Shown: one piece after another, positions 8,304 through 16,521 of the stretch | Layout of the letters: every line of letters begins with the position of its first letter | How positions within the stretch are numbered: position 1 is the stretch's first letter | Source of the DNA: Aved-18 sp964606665 | GTDB taxonomy: Bacteria > Cyanobacteriota > Vampirovibrionia > Obscuribacterales > Obscuribacteraceae | NCBI GenBank assembly: GCA_964606665.1 | Contig: CAZSHS010000012.1 | Location: 30,275-94,274, forward strand | Length of the DNA stretch: 64,000 bases | Reading direction: 5' to 3' | Notes under the pieces: generated by a model | What the model was told of the DNA's origin: nothing | Seen by the model: only the letters and a program-made list of their open reading frames with translations | The model's database searches: none | Made by a program: the position numbers and the translations under genes

Positions 8304-8603
8304 ATGAGCGAAACCAAGAAAAATGACCCGCTTCGCACTTTCGTCAAGTGGATTCTGGGCATCGATCTTCTCATCTCGCTTGCCATGGGCATTTCGTCTG
8401 CAATTTCCACTCACGCAATCGCCGTGCTTGCTGGAACCCCTGAAGGTCAAGCCTGGTTCCTCGGCGTCACAGGCGCTGTCTGGACCTTCTTCATCACCTT
8501 TATCGTCGCCGGCGTCTTCCTCTTCGTCTTCGGCGCCATCGCCATCTTCGTACTGGCCTGGCTCCTTGGCGTAAAGCCGGATTCGAGCAAGACCAAGAAG
8601 TAA
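8304..8603 (+). CDS. Small membrane protein, two predicted TM segments, 99 aa
   Basis: The start at 8304 is set by CAGGAG 7 bases upstream; an in-frame ATG at 8274 has no ribosome binding site. The protein has two hydrophobic stretches (about residues 15-45 and 55-85) and charged ends (MSETKKND at the start, SSKTKK at the end). It is followed 60 bases later by another single-anchor protein on the same strand, suggesting a two-gene operon that ends at the 9306-9353 terminator. Family not recognised; function unknown. Confidence 0.7.
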   Translation: MSETKKNDPLRTFVKWILGIDLLISLAMGISSAISTHAIAVLAGTPEGQAWFLGVTGAVWTFFITFIVAGVFLFVFGAIAIFVLAWLLGVKPDSSKTKK

Positions 8604-8663
8604 TTCGGAACCCCGTTTCCGCTAACTACCAAACCAAGAAAAGCTAACTGCAAGGAAAAAATT

Positions 8664-9278
8664 ATGTACACCGCAGTCATCGGACTAAGCGCCGTAATCG
8701 TTCTCGTACTCGTCTTGCTTCATCTCGACAAGAAGCGAATGAATGGACGAAAGGCTCACGACAAAAAGTGGAAAGAGTTTTACAGCTCTCTGCTTGCGGT
8801 CGCCAAACGAGCCTCGGCCAAAGCTCCGACCGATTCCGTCGCCCACGAAATGGTGATGGATGCTGCAACAAGGCAGGTGTTACCACGCCCATCTGCTCCC
8901 TTGCGTATCGTCGGACTCGGCGATTACATTCGTCGCTACCAAGAGGGCATCGAGCTCGTTAATGAAGCCGACGCCCACATCTCCGCTCTTTCAAGCACCT
9001 CCTCCATTGCCGAACTCAAAGCGCCGGCAACCGACGTCGCCTGGAAGATGCTCTGGGACGCAATTCTCGAGACGTATCTCAAGCTCTCGGCTCAAAAGCC
9101 GGACAACGAGGAATTGCACATTCTCATTCTTGAAGCTTGCTGCCACCTGGTCCTCCCCGTCAACTACGGCGGACCGTCGCGCATCATCACTCGCGCAGAC
9201 CATGTCAACCACTACAATCGCGGGCTCGACATCGTCGCACAGGTCAATCAGGCTCTCAAGCAAGGCTCCGCGGGCTAG
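8664..9278 (+). CDS. Membrane-anchored hypothetical protein, 204 aa
   Basis: Starts MYTAVIGLSAVIVLVLVLLH, an N-terminal membrane anchor (residues 2-20), then a soluble, mostly helical domain. The soluble part seems to contain two related halves: PTDSVAHEMVMDAATRQVLP...GDYIRRYQEGIELVNEA and PDNEELHILILEACCHLVLP...ADHVNHYNRGLDIVAQV. Both end in a Y-x(1)-x-G-(I/L)-(E/D)-(L/I)-V pattern, suggesting internal duplication. AAGGAAAAAATT precedes the ATG. Family not recognised. Confidence 0.7.
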   Translation: MYTAVIGLSAVIVLVLVLLHLDKKRMNGRKAHDKKWKEFYSSLLAVAKRASAKAPTDSVAHEMVMDAATRQVLPRPSAPLRIVGLGDYIRRYQEGIELVNEADAHISALSSTSSIAELKAPATDVAWKMLWDAILETYLKLSAQKPDNEELHILILEACCHLVLPVNYGGPSRIITRADHVNHYNRGLDIVAQVNQALKQGSAG

Positions 9279-9305
9279 CGTCGAGTTGATCGACTGATTG
9301 TTCGG

Positions 9306-9353
9306 AACAAGAAAGATGCGCATTATTCTGCGCTCTTTCTTGTTTCCTTTTTC
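9306..9353 (+). terminator. Rho-independent terminator
   Basis: AACAAGAAAGA-TGCGCA stem pairs with TGCGC-TCTTTCTTGTT, followed by TCCTTTTT. It ends the 8304-9278 operon. Confidence 0.9.
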
Positions 9354-9441
9354 GCTATTACAATTACACTATATAGTACTATCCGCAAGCGGACGCATTT
9401 CCAGTGTTTTGAGACTAGAAGATTTTTCAGGGCACCATATC

Positions 9442-9458
9442 TACTATTTGTTTTAGTA
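9442..9458. repeat. TACTA-N6-TTAGTA element, copy 2
   Basis: TACTATTTGTTTTAGTA, between the plus-strand terminator at 9306-9353 and the minus-strand terminator at 9470-9534. Same 17-bp length as the copy at 6323, and also followed by AAAC. Confidence 0.6.
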
Positions 9459-9469
9459 AAACAACATGA

Positions 9470-9534
9470 GAGCAAGAAATAGCCGGGAAGAGCTGTCTCA
9501 TGTTCCTAAGAACATAAAGACAGCGCCCCGGCTA
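9470..9534 (-). terminator. Long rho-independent terminator
   Basis: On the minus strand, TAGCCGGG, GCTGTCT and ATGTTC pair in nested order with GAACAT, AGACAGC and CCCGGCTA, followed by TTTCTTG. It directly follows the stop codon of the 9538-9933 gene. Confidence 0.85.
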
Positions 9535-9537
9535 CTC

Positions 9538-9933
9538 TTATCTCAAATGACGCTCGTGAAAGCGACAGGTGGAGCGGAAGACCAGACCGTTGAGAGCACA
9601 GATGGCTCCCAGGAAAATCCAGGCTTCAAATCCGAAATCGCCCATATCAAACTGGTTCCACAGCACCGCCATGGTCACGCCGGCTGGTATGCCACCAACC
9701 AGAATGTGTCCAATCGCGCTTGAGCCAATCTTGTGCTTCAAAAGTGCGCAAAGCACTCCTGATGCCAGACTAGCCAAGCCGAAGAAGAACGAACCGGCCA
9801 AGGAAATGAAGATGCGGGCTGGCTCAAAGTAGTCCAGTCCGCTTCCATTACCAAGCGAAAAGTAACAGATGAGGAAACCCAGAAAGGCTCCCCAACCCGT
9901 ACTCACGAGAATGCCAAAAGATTTTTCACTCAT
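9538..9933 (-). CDS. Membrane protein, about four TM segments, 131 aa
   Basis: The start MSEKSFGILVSTGWGAFLGF is chosen because GAGGAGG lies 6 bases upstream; the ORF could extend 8 codons further without a better signal. Four hydrophobic segments cover most of the length. The upstream gene ends 25 bases before this start, so the two are probably translated from one mRNA and both are small polytopic membrane proteins. Family not recognised. Confidence 0.7.
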   Translation of the reverse strand: MSEKSFGILVSTGWGAFLGFLICYFSLGNGSGLDYFEPARIFISLAGSFFFGLASLASGVLCALLKHKIGSSAIGHILVGGIPAGVTMAVLWNQFDMGDFGFEAWIFLGAICALNGLVFRSTCRFHERHLR

Positions 9934-9958
9934 AGTGGCCTCCTCAAAGGTTGTCATC

Positions 9959-10345
9959 TTACCTAAGGTTTAAGGATTGTTCCTTTCTTTGTGCACGCAC
10001 GGCTGCGAATCTATACGCAAGTCCTTGCATGGCACCAAAAGCGAAGAGCATGATGAGAAAAGCGGGACTGGCTTTTGGTGGGAATCCTCGCTTGTAGGCG
10101 AGAAGCACCACATCAAGCACGGCAAACGAGAGGCTTCCGTAGAAGACGTAACTGAAGAAATCTTGGGTCACACTCTCAGCTTTGTCCCAGCTTATCACCA
10201 GACCGGTGCCCAAACCGAGCACCGCGAAATAGGCGACGAAAAGAAGGCGCAGCCATATTTCGGGAAAAATTGTCCAACCGATGAAGCCACCAATAGCGAT
10301 ACTGATGGCAACACTGGCTAGAGTACCTTGTGTTCTTGGTTTCAT
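9959..10345 (-). CDS. Membrane protein, about four TM segments, 128 aa
   Basis: Begins MKPRTQGTLASVAISIAIGG; hydrophobic segments at about residues 10-27, 32-53, 62-83 and 90-112. The C-terminal tail is basic (AAVRAQRKEQSLNLR), which predicts it stays in the cytoplasm. It is the first gene of a two-gene minus-strand unit with 9538-9933. Size and topology are like its neighbour, but no clear sequence repeat between them is visible. Function unknown. Confidence 0.7.
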   Translation of the reverse strand: MKPRTQGTLASVAISIAIGGFIGWTIFPEIWLRLLFVAYFAVLGLGTGLVISWDKAESVTQDFFSYVFYGSLSFAVLDVVLLAYKRGFPPKASPAFLIMLFAFGAMQGLAYRFAAVRAQRKEQSLNLR

Positions 10346-10465
10346 TGCAGTTGAAGCTTTTTGTTGCTACTTTAGTGAAGAGAATTAAGGCAAGGACGGA
10401 TGCAAATGCTAGTGCAAATACACCCGCCCCTGTTTAGTTCATCCAGATAGACGAGTGAGCTATTT

Positions 10466-11671
10466 CTAGCTCAGACCCCCCATCTCGCACGAGACTGCGA
10501 TGACCGCGCGCGTCACTTCCCGCAGATAGGGGAAGTTGATCTTGTCGATCGTGTCGCGCGTGGTGTGGTAGTGCGGGTAGAACGCAGTGTCGGTGAACTC
10601 CTCGGAGAGGAGCACCGCCGGCCAGCCCTTGTCGAGGAAGCCCGCGTGGTCGCTGCGGTCCTTGACGCTCAGGTTGTGAGTGTCGAAGGGAGCAAGATTG
10701 AGCTTGTAGCGCGCAATCTGCTGGAAGAACGCGATGGTGATCGCGTGCGAGCCGTTGCGGTCGACTTCGTCGTGGACGTCGAGACGGTGACCCGGATTCG
10801 GGCAGTACCCGACCATGTCCATCTCGATCATGCCGATGACGGTCTGCCCCTTGGCCTTCACCTCGCGGCTGAGCCAGTCGGAGTAGGCGTAGCTGCCCCA
10901 CAAGCCCTGCTCCTCGCCCGTGAAGTGGACGATGTGAACAGTGCAGTCGAGACCGCCCAGAGCGTGGATGGCGCAGGCTGCGTTGTAGAGCGCGACCGTA
11001 CCCGAGCCGTCATCTTCGGCACCCGGAGCCTTACCCTCTTTGTTCCACGGCCTGCCGGCAGTGGAGTCGAGGTGGGCGCCGAGCACGAGAACCTTGTTGG
11101 GGTTCTTCTTGCCGGGGATGATGTAGCGAACGTTGTTGTACTTGGTGCCGCGGACCGTGTAGGGCCACAGCTCGGCAATGATGCCGGCGGTCTGGTAGGA
11201 CGCGACCATGTACTCGGCTGCAAGCCCGATGCCGCCTTCGGCGGTGTGCGAGTTGCGAGTGACCATGGTCTTGGTCTCACCATTCAAGACGTAGGGCTTG
11301 TCACCGGTGAGATGAGCAAGCATCGTCTGCATGTCGGCGACGTTCACCTTGTCGAGAGCCGCCTGAACGCGCGGATTGGGCGCCGGCAGATTGTCGACAG
11401 GGATGAGCGGACGAGGCAGTGCCGCGGTGCGACGCTGTTCTTCCTGGTCGTACTTGCAGTTGTGCGAGTGAACATGACCGTTGTGGTCAGGGTCGAACTC
11501 GTCGAGCGCCTGGTCGAAGTCCTCGTCGTGGCTGTGACCACCATTCTTGGATTCGGCATCCTGGCGCTGCTTGCGACTGATGCTGGCGCCAACGAAGATG
11601 ATAAGCAGCGTGAAAGCGAGGAACGATAGTCCGAACAACGCGAAGTTGCCCGGAGTCAGTAAATCAAACAT
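10466..11671 (-). CDS. Membrane-anchored M28-family zinc peptidase with His-rich linker
   Basis: 401 aa from the ATG at 11671, preceded by AAGGAGATCAAC. Residues 8-30 form an anchor (NFALFGLSFLAFTLLIIFVG). Residues about 40-70 are rich in His and Asp/Glu (GGHSHDED...DHNGHVHSHN). The peptidase domain has the M28 zinc ligands: GAHLDSTAG, GAEDDGSGTVAL, TGEEQGLWGS, EMDMVGY and PHYHTTRDT. M28 enzymes are co-catalytic zinc amino- or carboxypeptidases. The gene is visibly more GC-rich with stronger codon bias than the homoserine kinase next to it, and casts a long antisense shadow ORF. Confidence 0.88.
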   Translation of the reverse strand: MFDLLTPGNFALFGLSFLAFTLLIIFVGASISRKQRQDAESKNGGHSHDEDFDQALDEFDPDHNGHVHSHNCKYDQEEQRRTAALPRPLIPVDNLPAPNPRVQAALDKVNVADMQTMLAHLTGDKPYVLNGETKTMVTRNSHTAEGGIGLAAEYMVASYQTAGIIAELWPYTVRGTKYNNVRYIIPGKKNPNKVLVLGAHLDSTAGRPWNKEGKAPGAEDDGSGTVALYNAACAIHALGGLDCTVHIVHFTGEEQGLWGSYAYSDWLSREVKAKGQTVIGMIEMDMVGYCPNPGHRLDVHDEVDRNGSHAITIAFFQQIARYKLNLAPFDTHNLSVKDRSDHAGFLDKGWPAVLLSEEFTDTAFYPHYHTTRDTIDKINFPYLREVTRAVIAVSCEMGGLS

Positions 11672-11970
11672 GTTGATCTCCTTAGTTGTGGCGCAAAACA
11701 ACGTCTTTCATTGAGAAAGAAGCTTTGGCGCCTGGTTTAGTTGGAAAGAAGGTTAAAGCTGAGTGTTTGTACCCAGAATTGAGAGAGAGGAAATGTACCT
11801 TCGAAACTAGTACTTAAAGGCATGTAATGACAATAACTCATGATAGAAGCCCGCTAAGATCACACTCATAAAGGCTCCACTTAAGCCATTCTTAAAGGCT
11901 GCTAATAAGCTAGCGATTGGCAGAGCTGGGCTAGCTTTTTATGGCATTTCTATAATAAAACGCAAATGAC

Positions 11971-12966
11971 TTAGCCTATGAGGCACTCAACTTCTTTGAC
12001 ACCTTCGGCAGCAGCGCGAAGACTCATGATTTTGTAAATGCTTTCTTCTTTCTTCGACCAGTGCTCTAAACGCTCCAGCACCTGATGCTCATTTCGCTTG
12101 TGCACAAACACTACGCTCGAAGATCCTGCTCCACTTAAAGCACAACCAAGAATTGGTTCATTCTCCAGTTCTTGCCTTATTTTAGCTAGCTCTGGAACAT
12201 ATTTTTCCCGATAAGGCTCATGCAAACGATCGTGCAAAGATTCTTTCATTGCCGACTCGTCCACGCGACTAACTGCTGCTACCAAGTATGCCACGCGTTG
12301 CATATTGGCGATGGCATCTTCCATGGTTACTTGTTTGGGCAAAATGTCGCGCATATTTTTAGTGACTAAAGTGTATTTGGGAATGATGGCAACGATCCGC
12401 CATTCATCAGGCCATTTGACGCTTTGAGTAACGATGCGACTACCATCAATTGAGGGAGTACATACTGCCAGTCCACCGTAAAGACTAGCAGCAAGCGATT
12501 CTGGATGTCCTTCCACAGCACACCCTTCAGCTAAAAGTGTAGCTGCAGTCGGGATGCTGTCTTTAAGCAAATTGTAAGCCCACAGCGCACCAATTATGGT
12601 GGCAGTGCGATTACCTAATCCGCTACCAAGAGGTACGTCGGATCTGATAGTTACTTGCAAACGGCGAAACAATTTATTGTCATTCTGCCAAATTTTGTTG
12701 ATGATTGTTTCAATCAAGTAATTTTGATGCTCAGGCAGGCTCTGATTGGCAACCTCGCCTTGTAATTTGATCACAGGCCGATCACTTTCTTGGCCTTGCT
12801 CGACCAGTTGAAAAGTCATGGTGTTTTGAATCTCAAGAGCCAGACCAATGGTATCCAGTCCCGGTCCCAAATTGCAGGTGCTGCCGGGAATCATTAGCGA
12901 AAACATTTCGCCTGCGTCTTTGCCTGATAAGATATCTTCTAACCCCATAGAAAAACACGATAACAC
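11971..12966 (-). CDS. thrB: Homoserine kinase
   Basis: GHMP-superfamily kinase that phosphorylates homoserine in threonine synthesis. The N-terminal IPGSTCNLGPGLDTIGLAL, the ATP-binding loop VPLGSGLGNRTATIIGAL and the C-terminal GCALSGAGSSSVVFV are the three GHMP motifs, in ThrB form. The start is uncertain: GTG at 12966 is the longest, but the family core begins near the Met just before SLMIPGS, so the real protein may be up to about 20 residues shorter. It is divergent from the SDR gene at 13001 with only 34 bases between. No threonine synthase or homoserine dehydrogenase is seen nearby. Confidence 0.88.
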   Translation of the reverse strand: MLSCFSMGLEDILSGKDAGEMFSLMIPGSTCNLGPGLDTIGLALEIQNTMTFQLVEQGQESDRPVIKLQGEVANQSLPEHQNYLIETIINKIWQNDNKLFRRLQVTIRSDVPLGSGLGNRTATIIGALWAYNLLKDSIPTAATLLAEGCAVEGHPESLAASLYGGLAVCTPSIDGSRIVTQSVKWPDEWRIVAIIPKYTLVTKNMRDILPKQVTMEDAIANMQRVAYLVAAVSRVDESAMKESLHDRLHEPYREKYVPELAKIRQELENEPILGCALSGAGSSSVVFVHKRNEHQVLERLEHWSKKEESIYKIMSLRAAAEGVKEVECLIG

Positions 12967-13000
12967 ATAAAGCTCTCTCTATAAAAGGCAATATTTTTCG

Positions 13001-14029
13001 ATGAAGCATTTGATTACAGGCGGGTCCGGATTTCTTGGAAGTCTAATCGTGGAAAGCCTTGTCAAACACGGAGATTCGGTTATTTCGCTTGATATTTGGG
13101 AGCCGCCCGATCGCAATAAAAATATCGAATTTGTGCTTGGCAGCATACTCGACCGCGACTTAGTGCGTCGTGCCATAAAGGGCGTAGATGTTGTTCATCA
13201 TTCTGCTGCACTTGTACCTCTCACAAAGGCAGGAAAACTTTTTCACGAAGTAAACGTTGAGGGAACGCGCATAGTGGCAGAAGAAGCAGCTAGAGCAAAT
13301 GTCAGTTATTTCGTCCACACTAGTTCATCCACTGTTTTTGGTTGTCCCAGTAGTTCGCCTGTGAGCAACGCCAAACCGCTCGAGCCCGTTGAAGAGTATG
13401 GCATAAGCAAATTAGGCGCAGAAATTGTCGCAAAAGAAGTTTCAGACCAATCTGGCATGCCACTAATAGTAGTGCGTCCCCGAACAATGGTTGGAGTGGG
13501 AAGACTGGGCATTTTTCAAATATTATTCGAGTGGATTAGTGAGAATCGCAATATCTACGTCATTGGCGATGGTAGAAATAAAATTCAATTTTTGCACGGC
13601 GATGATTTAATTGATTGTTATATGTTTTTGTGCGAAAAGAAAAGACCTGGCTTCTATAACGTAGGCACAGACCGCTTCGACACGCTAGAAAACACTCTAG
13701 GCAATCTTATAAATCATGCCGGAAGCAAATCCAAAATCAGACACCTACCCAAAAACCTGACCATGCAAGGACTGGCTTGGTTAGACGTTCTTGGCTTGAG
13801 CCCTCTAGCTCCCTGGCATTATTTAACTTACTCAGAAGACTTTTATTTCGACATAGATCCGCTTCTAGAACTAGGCTGGAAGCCGCGTTACTCAAATGAC
13901 GAGATGTTTAAAATTGCATATGACGACTTTGTAGCCCACTACGACAAAAGTGGAGATACCTCAAGCAACTCTGCTCACCGAAAGCGAGTAAAAGAGAAAA
14001 TTCTCTGGTTGCTCAAACACGTGCCATAA
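13001..14029 (+). CDS. Extended SDR (NAD-dependent epimerase/3-beta-HSD-like)
   Basis: 342 aa. The NAD-binding TGGSGFLGS is at residues 6-14, DVVHHSAALVP is the central strand, and the catalytic Tyr and Lys are in EEYGISKLGAE. The VVRPRTMVGVGRLGIF and IQFLHGDDL stretches are as in 3-beta-hydroxysteroid dehydrogenase/epimerase types. It resembles the SDR at 19547 in order of motifs. With the flippase-like and GMC genes nearby, it may act on a lipid alcohol or ketone rather than a sugar; this is inference. Weak ribosome binding site (AAAAGG 12 bases upstream). Confidence 0.82.
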   Translation: MKHLITGGSGFLGSLIVESLVKHGDSVISLDIWEPPDRNKNIEFVLGSILDRDLVRRAIKGVDVVHHSAALVPLTKAGKLFHEVNVEGTRIVAEEAARANVSYFVHTSSSTVFGCPSSSPVSNAKPLEPVEEYGISKLGAEIVAKEVSDQSGMPLIVVRPRTMVGVGRLGIFQILFEWISENRNIYVIGDGRNKIQFLHGDDLIDCYMFLCEKKRPGFYNVGTDRFDTLENTLGNLINHAGSKSKIRHLPKNLTMQGLAWLDVLGLSPLAPWHYLTYSEDFYFDIDPLLELGWKPRYSNDEMFKIAYDDFVAHYDKSGDTSSNSAHRKRVKEKILWLLKHVP

Positions 14030-14042
14030 AATAATTTCAAGT

Positions 14043-15677
14043 TTAGCCTCCTGGACCAGGAGGTCCTTGCGGTCCTGTAGGCCCCAGCATCGAGCCCACA
14101 GCGAACACTTTCTTAGCCGAATCGGGACTGGCAATCATTTTTTTACAGAGATCTTTATTGCGTATAGTGCCCGGCACTGTTGGATCTAACTCAAGCGATT
14201 TTTCAAATGCTTTAAGCGCATTTTCCAAATCATTTAGCCTGTAGCGCGCTAAACCTTCATTGTAATACGCTTGCATCATGCGCGGTTCCATCGATTCAGC
14301 CAGCAAAAACTGATCAACTGCAGCTTGCAGAGTGGCGGTTGTTCGTTGCACCAGTTCTTTATCCACAGGCGACTTGGCATAGGCCTGCTTGACAGTTTCT
14401 TCCGAACTTACAAGATATACCAATCCCTGGTTATACACTGCTAGAGCCAATGCCGGCTGCCACTTCAGTGCATTATAGAAATCGGCTCTGGCTGCAGCAG
14501 GCTCACACTTTTGCAAATGCACACAGCCTAGATTGTAATAACCCTGGTATAGCTTCTCGTTTTTAACCACAGCAGCCGTGAAAAAGGGCACCGCTTCATC
14601 GAGTTTATTTCGACTGACTAACTCGCACCCTTTGTTGTAATCTACTGCACCAGCAATAAGATTATCGGAGCAACGTCCTGCAATTCCGGCTGACGATGCC
14701 GGTCTTGCCAATCCATCAGCCCAAGCGATTTCCTTAACAGCGCTTAGAGATTTATTCTTATAGCTAAGATCTGCATCAGGCAGGATGGTTTTCATTTTAC
14801 CTTTGTCAGGCGTGGCTTTGGGATGATCAAGAGACTCTCCCACAGTCATCATCACGCCTACATTGGTGAATACAAGCCCCAGCACTATAAGAAGCAGGAC
14901 ACTCACGGCCACTGTCATTTTGTTAGGTGCACTTTTGACTTCGGCTTTGCGTGCAGCAGATGATTCAAGCCGGTTATATTCTTCCCACGTTGCTTCTTCA
15001 CTAAATTCTTCAACTAGCGCTTCTAACTCGTCTTTGAATTCGTTGAAGTAGGGTGATTTTATTTTAGATTGCAAAGTTTCTTTAGCTGCATCAAAAGAAG
15101 CTGCGTGAACAGACTCGAAAAACGTGTCTGAATCTGGCTCTTCATGCGCTTCGCGACGCAGGTCTTGAGCTTTATCTGAAGCAGCTTTAAAAGCAGCGAC
15201 TTTCATTTCAGTGCTGGTTTCATCGAGCCAGAAACGATTCTCGCCCTTCTCAGGCAGAATCGCTCTTTCTTCTTGACGTTTTTGACGAAAATCTTCTAGC
15301 GCTTGCTTGTCGCGCGCAGCGCTTGGCTTGGGCATTTTTCGCACTGCTTCTTTGGGTGCTTCGACCACTTTTAAAAGATCGTTTTTCTTGATTTTGCCGT
15401 CTTCAAGCTGCTTGTTTAGCTCGTCTAGTTGTTGGCGGAATCTTTTATGATCACTCAAACATTCATAAGCAGTTTTGACCGATTCAACTCGTGCCCTGGC
15501 TTTTTGTGAGACTTCAACCTCGACAGACTCAAGCGCTTCTTGACATATACCGATTTCGCGGTCGCGAATACGCGCCATCTGCCTTATAGAGGCGTTTGCG
15601 CTCACGGATAAAACTTTGCGAAAATGTGCTCGCAGTGTAGATTCGTCAATTTTCTCAGCCAGTGCTCCACCCTCCAT
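14043..15677 (-). CDS. TPR membrane protein with J-like N-terminus and Gly-Pro tail, 544 aa
   Basis: N-terminal about 110 residues are helical and resemble a J-domain arrangement (SVKTAYECLSDHKRFRQQLD) but lack the HPD motif. A charged, helical stretch follows to about 250. One TM segment (TVAVSVLLLIVLGLVFTNVG) then places the C-terminal half outside the cytoplasm. That half has TPR units (YYNLGCVHLQKCEPAAARAD, YYNEGLARYRLNDLENALKA). The last residues, GPTGPQGPPGPGG, are collagen-like. It converges with the SDR gene at 13001, 13 bases between stops. Function unknown; a protein-protein scaffold is likely. Confidence 0.75.
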   Translation of the reverse strand: MEGGALAEKIDESTLRAHFRKVLSVSANASIRQMARIRDREIGICQEALESVEVEVSQKARARVESVKTAYECLSDHKRFRQQLDELNKQLEDGKIKKNDLLKVVEAPKEAVRKMPKPSAARDKQALEDFRQKRQEERAILPEKGENRFWLDETSTEMKVAAFKAASDKAQDLRREAHEEPDSDTFFESVHAASFDAAKETLQSKIKSPYFNEFKDELEALVEEFSEEATWEEYNRLESSAARKAEVKSAPNKMTVAVSVLLLIVLGLVFTNVGVMMTVGESLDHPKATPDKGKMKTILPDADLSYKNKSLSAVKEIAWADGLARPASSAGIAGRCSDNLIAGAVDYNKGCELVSRNKLDEAVPFFTAAVVKNEKLYQGYYNLGCVHLQKCEPAAARADFYNALKWQPALALAVYNQGLVYLVSSEETVKQAYAKSPVDKELVQRTTATLQAAVDQFLLAESMEPRMMQAYYNEGLARYRLNDLENALKAFEKSLELDPTVPGTIRNKDLCKKMIASPDSAKKVFAVGSMLGPTGPQGPPGPGG

Positions 15678-15719
15678 TTGCGCTAATTATAACGCACGCG
15701 ATAGAATTACCTTTTCTCT

Positions 15720-16469
15720 ATGACAAACTCAAGAATCAACATCAAAAACTTTACTTCAGCACTAAATGTGGTTTCACTCAAAGGTGTCTTTTTAATTGTC
15801 ACTCTTTGTTGTTCGGCTCAGACAGCCCAAATTGCATTCGCTCCCAATGCTTATTGTGAGCGCGACGCAATTGAAGAAGCGAACAAATTCAAGCTCGACG
15901 GAAAGCTTCAAAAGGCGCTCAAAGTGCTGGAAGAGGCACTAAAGAAAGACGAAAAAGACAATGCAGATGTGCATTTCCAATATGCCATTCTGCTAGAAAC
16001 TACGGGCGATTTGCTATCGGCCAAAAACCATTTTAAGGAAAGTATTAAACTGGCTCCTAATAGTTCAAACGCAGACACAGCGCGAAAGTCAATTGCAGAC
16101 ATAGACAATCAGATATCTCTCAAAGACTCAAACAAAAAGGGCTCCAAGGGCCAAAGAGTGGGAACCGTCGGCATCAAAGTGCAAGAGGGCGGCAATATAG
16201 TCAAAGTTTTCCCAAACACTCCCGCTGCCAAAGCCAAGATTCAAGCAGGCGACAAAGTAATTTCTGCAGATGATGCGCCCGCACAAGGCTTGAGCGTGGA
16301 TGCGCTGGTCAAGAAAATTAGAGGACCGGAGAATTCGAGTGTCAAACTAGTAATTGAACGTCAGGGTAAACGTACAACCTATCAGATAAAACGCCTTAGC
16401 CCCGAATCTAGCAATAAAGAAGCCTCCAAACCCTTCTGGTTTTTATTCGGCTCTAAAGATCAAGGCTAG
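15720..16469 (+). CDS. Exported TPR-PDZ protein, 249 aa
   Basis: N-terminal basic stretch then hydrophobic GVFLIVTLCCSAQTAQIAFA, a signal peptide (cleavage probably near residue 40). Next are two TPR-like helices (residues 55-115), a linker, and a PDZ domain (about 145-225; NTPAAKAKIQAGDKVISADD). No catalytic domain. It begins 42 bases from the divergent TPR membrane protein and 52 bases before the flippase-like gene. A role as a periplasmic adaptor is inferred from domains only. No clear ribosome binding site precedes the ATG. Confidence 0.75.
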   Translation: MTNSRINIKNFTSALNVVSLKGVFLIVTLCCSAQTAQIAFAPNAYCERDAIEEANKFKLDGKLQKALKVLEEALKKDEKDNADVHFQYAILLETTGDLLSAKNHFKESIKLAPNSSNADTARKSIADIDNQISLKDSNKKGSKGQRVGTVGIKVQEGGNIVKVFPNTPAAKAKIQAGDKVISADDAPAQGLSVDALVKKIRGPENSSVKLVIERQGKRTTYQIKRLSPESSNKEASKPFWFLFGSKDQG

Positions 16470-16521
16470 TGGGCATAAATAAATAACTTACCAAACTGGC
16501 GTTTCACACCTGTAGGCTCAT

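Noticed and set aside
10565..11629. 354-codon plus-strand ORF opposite the M28 peptidase
   Set aside because: A shadow made by strong GC3 bias of the real minus-strand gene; Val/Arg/Asp-rich with no domain.
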